Assembly: GCA_023250175.1 (NCBI GenBank)
Contig: JAHFBD010000137.1
Coordinates: forward strand, 1-6,243
Reading direction: 5' to 3'
From: Candidatus Melainabacteria bacterium
Lineage (GTDB): Bacteria; Cyanobacteriota; Vampirovibrionia; 2-02-FULL-35-15
DNA: 6,243 nucleotides
Shown one piece after another: positions 5,184 to 6,243 of this stretch. The position numbers were made by a program, and so were the translations under genes. The stretch's first letter is position 1. Every line of letters starts with the position of its first letter. The notes beneath the pieces were generated by a model. It was not told the origin of the DNA, did no database searches, and saw only the letters and a program-made list of their open reading frames with translations.

Positions 5184-5214
5184 TATGAACCTAATTAATG
5201 AAGAGTTATCCATT

Positions 5215-5248
5215 AAAGTAAGCTCCCCCAAATAGAGGAGTTTACTTT
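5215..5248 (-). terminator. Hairpin downstream of recA, possible terminator
   Basis: AAAGTAAGCTCC (5215-5226) pairs with GGAGTTTACTTT (5237-5248) over 12 positions with one imperfect pair and a 10-base loop. It begins 28 bases after the recA stop codon on the minus strand. No clear U tract follows in that direction, so it may end transcription poorly or mainly protect the 3' end of the mRNA. It also separates recA from the EF-hand gene's own promoter-like site. Confidence 0.4.
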
Positions 5249-5276
5249 GCAAAAAATGAAGGAAGCTCTTCTCTAG

Positions 5277-6243
5277 CTAAACATCCTCTTTCTCATCCAA
5301 CTCTAATTCATTTTCGCTTTCTGTGTTCAGAGCTGGACTAGCTTGGGTTCTAAGCTCTTGTATTTTTACTCGAACTTTTGCTTCTACTTCTTTTAAGAGC
5401 TTAGGATTAGAAGCTAAAACATCTACAGACTTTTCTCTTCCTTGCCCAATCCTCTCTGAACCATAGCTAAACCATGTGCCAGATTTTTGAATTACATCAA
5501 AGCTACAAGCTACATCTAAAAGAGAACTTTCAAAGCTAATTCCTTTTCCATAAATAAGATCAAATTCAGCAACTCTAAATGGTGGAGCAACTTTGTTCTT
5601 TACTACTTTTACTCGAATCCTATTACCATATTCAACCGTATCTTTTTTCAAGGTTTCTATTCTACGGATATCAAGCCTTACTGTAGCATAGTATTTAAGA
5701 GCATTTCCCCCTGTTGTAGTTTCTGTTGGCCCATACATTACACCTATCTTTTGTCTCATTTGATTAATAAAAATAACAACGCTCTTTGTTTTACTAACAA
5801 TGCCCGTTAGTTTTCTAAGAGCTTGAGACATTAGCCTTGCTTGTAATCCCATGTGTGAGTCACCCATCTCACCCTCAATCTCTGCTTTGGGAACTAGTGC
5901 AGCGACTGAGTCTATTACCACTACATCTATAGCACCAGATCTAACAAGCTGTTCAGTAATTTCTAAAGCTTGCTCACCTGTATCAGGCTGACTAACTAAA
6001 AGATCATCAGTATTCACTCCTAAGGCTTTTGCATATTCAGGATCTAAAGCATGCTCAGCATCTACAACTGCAGCAATGCCCCCCAATTTTTGAGCTTGAG
6101 CACAAATATGCATAGCAACAGTAGTTTTACCACTTGACTCTGGTCCAAATACTTCTATAATTCTTCCTCGTGGAACACCACCTATTCCAAGCGCAAGATC
6201 TAAAGTTAACGCTCCTGTAGGAATTGCATCTATTGCACTATAG
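5277..6243 (-). CDS. recA: RecA recombinase (N-terminus cut by window edge)
   Basis: RecA forms ATP-dependent filaments on single-stranded DNA for homologous recombination and triggers LexA cleavage in the SOS response. The frame runs open from the window edge (first full codon 6242-6240) for 321 residues to TAG at 5277. About 33 N-terminal residues are missing, judged by alignment to E. coli numbering from memory. Visible landmarks (fragment numbering) are Walker A GPESSGKT at 33-40, the catalytic Glu of DAEHALDP at 63, Walker B VVVIDSV at 107-113, the L1 region EIEGEMGDSHMGLQARLMSQ, and the L2 region with GPTETTTGGNALK ending near 183. The C-terminal domain and an acidic tail (ESENELELDEKEDV) are present. 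L2 reads GPTE where GNPE or GSPE is usual; otherwise the protein looks functional. The next gene on this strand, the EF-hand gene, appears separately transcribed. Confidence 0.98.
   Translation of the reverse strand, partial: YSAIDAIPTGALTLDLALGIGGVPRGRIIEVFGPESSGKTTVAMHICAQAQKLGGIAAVVDAEHALDPEYAKALGVNTDDLLVSQPDTGEQALEITEQLVRSGAIDVVVIDSVAALVPKAEIEGEMGDSHMGLQARLMSQALRKLTGIVSKTKSVVIFINQMRQKIGVMYGPTETTTGGNALKYYATVRLDIRRIETLKKDTVEYGNRIRVKVVKNKVAPPFRVAEFDLIYGKGISFESSLLDVACSFDVIQKSGTWFSYGSERIGQGREKSVDVLASNPKLLKEVEAKVRVKIQELRTQASPALNTESENELELDEKEDV

Overview
The window is AT-rich bacterial DNA with compact, clearly prokaryotic gene structure: Shine-Dalgarno sites, short intergenic gaps and sigma-70-like hexamers. 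It carries six genes, two of them cut by the window edges. Five are on the minus strand and one, the coiled-coil DNA-binding protein, is on the plus strand. The only strong taxonomic marker is the partial RecA. From memory, its L2 region and the following segment (QMRQKIGVMYG, ETTTGGNALK, KNKVAPPFR) resemble cyanobacterial RecA. With the low GC, this makes a non-photosynthetic relative of Cyanobacteria (Melainabacteria/Vampirovibrionia type) a reasonable but unproven guess.

Left part (1-2458, all minus strand). Read in the direction of transcription, this is a secreted M23-family peptidoglycan peptidase (1517-2458), an Ala/Glu/Lys/Pro-rich lipoprotein (1048-1386), a second small Cys-rich lipoprotein with a similar tail (789-965; its start is corrected here), and a SirB1/transglutaminase-like protein (1-726, C-terminus missing). 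The first three are envelope proteins and may act at the same place in the cell wall. A good intrinsic terminator (987-1022) lies between the two lipoproteins, and the SirB1 gene appears to have its own promoter so close to its ATG that its mRNA could be leaderless.

Middle (2459-3679). A 228-bp divergent intergenic region holds a locally GC-rich stretch with short repeats, a 12-bp hairpin and promoter-like sites in both directions. It separates the M23 gene from a plus-strand gene (2687-3679) for a MerR-type winged helix joined to a coiled coil of about 200 residues, an architecture that recalls RacA or KfrA more than a metabolite-sensing MerR regulator.

Right part (3680-6243). Convergent with that gene is a 465-residue protein built from five EF-hand pairs. 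In every pair the first loop is a calcium site that keeps the position-12 Glu and the second loop has lost it. The protein has no visible signal peptide. Its leader contains a perfect 15-bp palindrome just upstream of a strong ribosome binding site. Further upstream is recA (5277 to the window edge, N-terminus missing), followed by a weak hairpin. I see no mobile element, CRISPR array, tRNA or rRNA. The EF-hand repeat protein and the coiled-coil DNA-binding protein are the least ordinary items.
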